This document shows positions 5,703 through 6,820 of a stretch of DNA of 6,820 nt, piece after piece; the first letter of the stretch is position 1, and each line of letters begins with the position of its first letter. The notes beneath the pieces were generated by a model, which worked only from the letters and a program-made list of their open reading frames with translations, did no database searches and was not told the DNA's origin. Source of the stretch: an uncultured Fusobacterium sp. (GTDB taxonomy: Bacteria > Fusobacteriota > Fusobacteriia > Fusobacteriales > Fusobacteriaceae); contig UQOH01000093.1 of the NCBI GenBank assembly GCA_900542625.1, positions 1 through 6,820 on the forward strand, in the 5' to 3' direction. A program made the position numbers and the translations under genes.

Positions 5703-6761
5703 GACTTAGATTTGATAAATAAAAATCACACAACAGATTTAGAAATGGCAGACAAATCTGAGAGTGGAGTAGTAGTCAGACGCCGTAAGAGAAGAACAAG
5801 CGAAAATACTCGTTCTATCTTTGATATGTACAAAAGTGAAAAAACCATAAAAGATTATCGCTTTTATCTGAAAGACTTTTTGCTTTTTCTTTTTGAAGAG
5901 GATTATCCTCTTGACAGTGCAAATGCTGTAACTGCTATGATGATGGAAGTTACGCAGGACGATGTAGCTGATTATCTTTCTCACCTTTTATATGAGAGAA
6001 ACTTAAAAAAAACATCAGTGAATAAAATTATCTCTGCTTTAAAATCTTTGTACAGAGAATTAGAAAAAAGATTAGATAGTTTAGAGGTTCCTATGGAGAG
6101 AAAATTTAAAAATCCTTTTAAAAACGTTTCTCTTTTTAAAACATCCAGAAATCTTGATAATATTTTAAAGGTATCTTTTGAAGATATAAAGAATATTTTG
6201 GATAATTATAAAGTATACGGAGAAAAAGAATATAGAAACACCGTTATTCTTTATACTCTTTTCTACACAGGAATGAGAAGCAGTGAATTAATAAATGTCC
6301 GATATAACAATATTCTTAAAAGAGATGACAGTTATTTTATAAAACTGGAAAAAACTAAGAGCGGAAGAGAGCAGTATAAACCTATGCACGATATTCTTGT
6401 GAAAAAGATTGCTGAGTACAAAAATTTTATAATGAATATGTATAATCTTTCAGAAGAGGAGATGGAAGAGAGATTTGTATTTCCAAGCTCATTTCAAAAA
6501 AACAGTCAACTGACGTACAAGGCGCTTTATAAAATTATACAAGATATGGGAAAAACTATTGGAATGGATATCAGTCCTCACAACATAAGACATGCTATTG
6601 CTACTGAACTTTCTACTAATGGAGCTAACATTTTAGAAATCAGAGATTTTCTTGGACATGCAGATACTCGTGTGACAGAGATTTATATAAATGCAAAATC
6701 TCTTCTTGATAAAAAGGTGATTTCTAAAATACCTGAGTATTTACAAGAAAGTGAAAAATAA
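5700..6761 (+). CDS. Tyrosine recombinase (XerC/XerD-like phage integrase family)
   Basis: This is a site-specific DNA recombinase that cuts and rejoins DNA through a 3'-phosphotyrosine. Seen: an N-terminal extension (1-45) with a basic patch RRRKRR (27-32), a SAM-like core-binding domain (about 46-125), and a catalytic domain (about 155-345). The catalytic set is complete: Arg193 in TGMRSSEL, a beta-hairpin lysine (Lys220, or Lys218) in EKTKSGRE, His294 and Arg297 in HNIRH, His320 in LGH, and nucleophile Tyr329 nine residues on, the same spacing as in XerD. At 353 aa it is about 50 residues longer than typical XerC/D, largely through the N-terminal extension. It uses a TTG start backed by a strong ribosome binding site. 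No excisionase, phage gene, cassette array or recognisable att/dif core lies beside it, so it could be a chromosomal Xer-type resolvase, an inversion enzyme, or the integrase of an element outside the window. Composition matches its neighbours. Confidence 0.9.
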   Translation: MDLDLINKNHTTDLEMADKSESGVVVRRRKRRTSENTRSIFDMYKSEKTIKDYRFYLKDFLLFLFEEDYPLDSANAVTAMMMEVTQDDVADYLSHLLYERNLKKTSVNKIISALKSLYRELEKRLDSLEVPMERKFKNPFKNVSLFKTSRNLDNILKVSFEDIKNILDNYKVYGEKEYRNTVILYTLFYTGMRSSELINVRYNNILKRDDSYFIKLEKTKSGREQYKPMHDILVKKIAEYKNFIMNMYNLSEEEMEERFVFPSSFQKNSQLTYKALYKIIQDMGKTIGMDISPHNIRHAIATELSTNGANILEIRDFLGHADTRVTEIYINAKSLLDKKVISKIPEYLQESEK

Positions 6762-6774
6762 ATTCTTTATTTTT
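6754..6774 (+). terminator. AT-only inverted repeat overlapping the recombinase stop codon
   Basis: AAAAATAAA (6754-6762) and TTTATTTTT (6766-6774) form a perfect 9-bp inverted repeat with a 3-base loop. It contains the TAA stop (6759-6761) and ends in a T-rich run, so it could contribute to termination, but the stem has no G/C pair and would be very weak. The remaining bases to the window edge are A/T-rich with no gene, and the final AATAATTATT is a short palindrome of no clear meaning. Confidence 0.2.
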
Positions 6775-6820
6775 ATTAATTACAAATTATAAAAAATAAT
6801 TCTATATATAAATAATTATT

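Noticed and set aside
5748..5750. ATG at codon 17 as an alternative start for the recombinase.
   Set aside because: There is no purine-rich ribosome binding site before it, whereas TTG at 5700 has AAAGGAG at ideal spacing.
5739..5984. Minus-strand open frame within the recombinase 5' region.
   Set aside because: Antisense shadow of the recombinase, whose domains continue across this region; no start signal seen.
6775..6820. Possible dif or att-like site in the AT-rich tail after the recombinase.
   Set aside because: There are only short A/T repeats and a 10-base palindrome at the cut edge; no two-armed Xer-type site with a central spacer can be supported.

Overview
The window is AT-rich (A/T-heavy third codon positions and almost pure A/T spacers), with strong AGGAGG-type ribosome binding sites, TATAAT promoter boxes and AT-rich hairpin terminators. 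The protein set looks like Fusobacterium or a near relative; a low-GC Firmicute is possible. No rRNA, tRNA, CRISPR, IS element or complete phage module is visible. This is mostly ordinary chromosomal gene content.

Layout. The left half is read on the minus strand. A single-gene unit (182-aa unrecognised protein, 3357-3905) ends at a clear intrinsic terminator (3303-3339). Behind that terminator is a two-gene purine salvage operon: adenine deaminase (1445-3202), then an AzgA/PbuG-type NCS2 purine permease (113-1411), closed by a possibly bidirectional hairpin at the left edge. The permease would import purine base and the deaminase would convert adenine to hypoxanthine plus ammonia.

The right half is read on the plus strand from a divergent promoter region (3906-4041). 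It holds two overlapping genes of the O6-alkylguanine-DNA alkyltransferase superfamily: an Ogt-type protein (4042-4596) and a short Atl-type protein that keeps its cysteine (4596-4907). They share a TAATG stop/start overlap. An RsuA-type 16S rRNA pseudouridine synthase follows (4944-5624), then a XerC/D-like tyrosine recombinase starting at a TTG codon (5700-6761).

Most interesting points. In the tandem alkyltransferase pair, the full-length Ogt has Gln where the DNA-intercalating arginine finger usually sits, while the short partner keeps that Arg together with a PCHR cysteine. The permease has Ser in place of the usual TM8 Asp of the FDT motif. The tyrosine recombinase has all its catalytic residues and a basic N-terminal extension but no visible partner or target site. 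I do not see strong evidence for a wholly new system; these are the leads I would follow.
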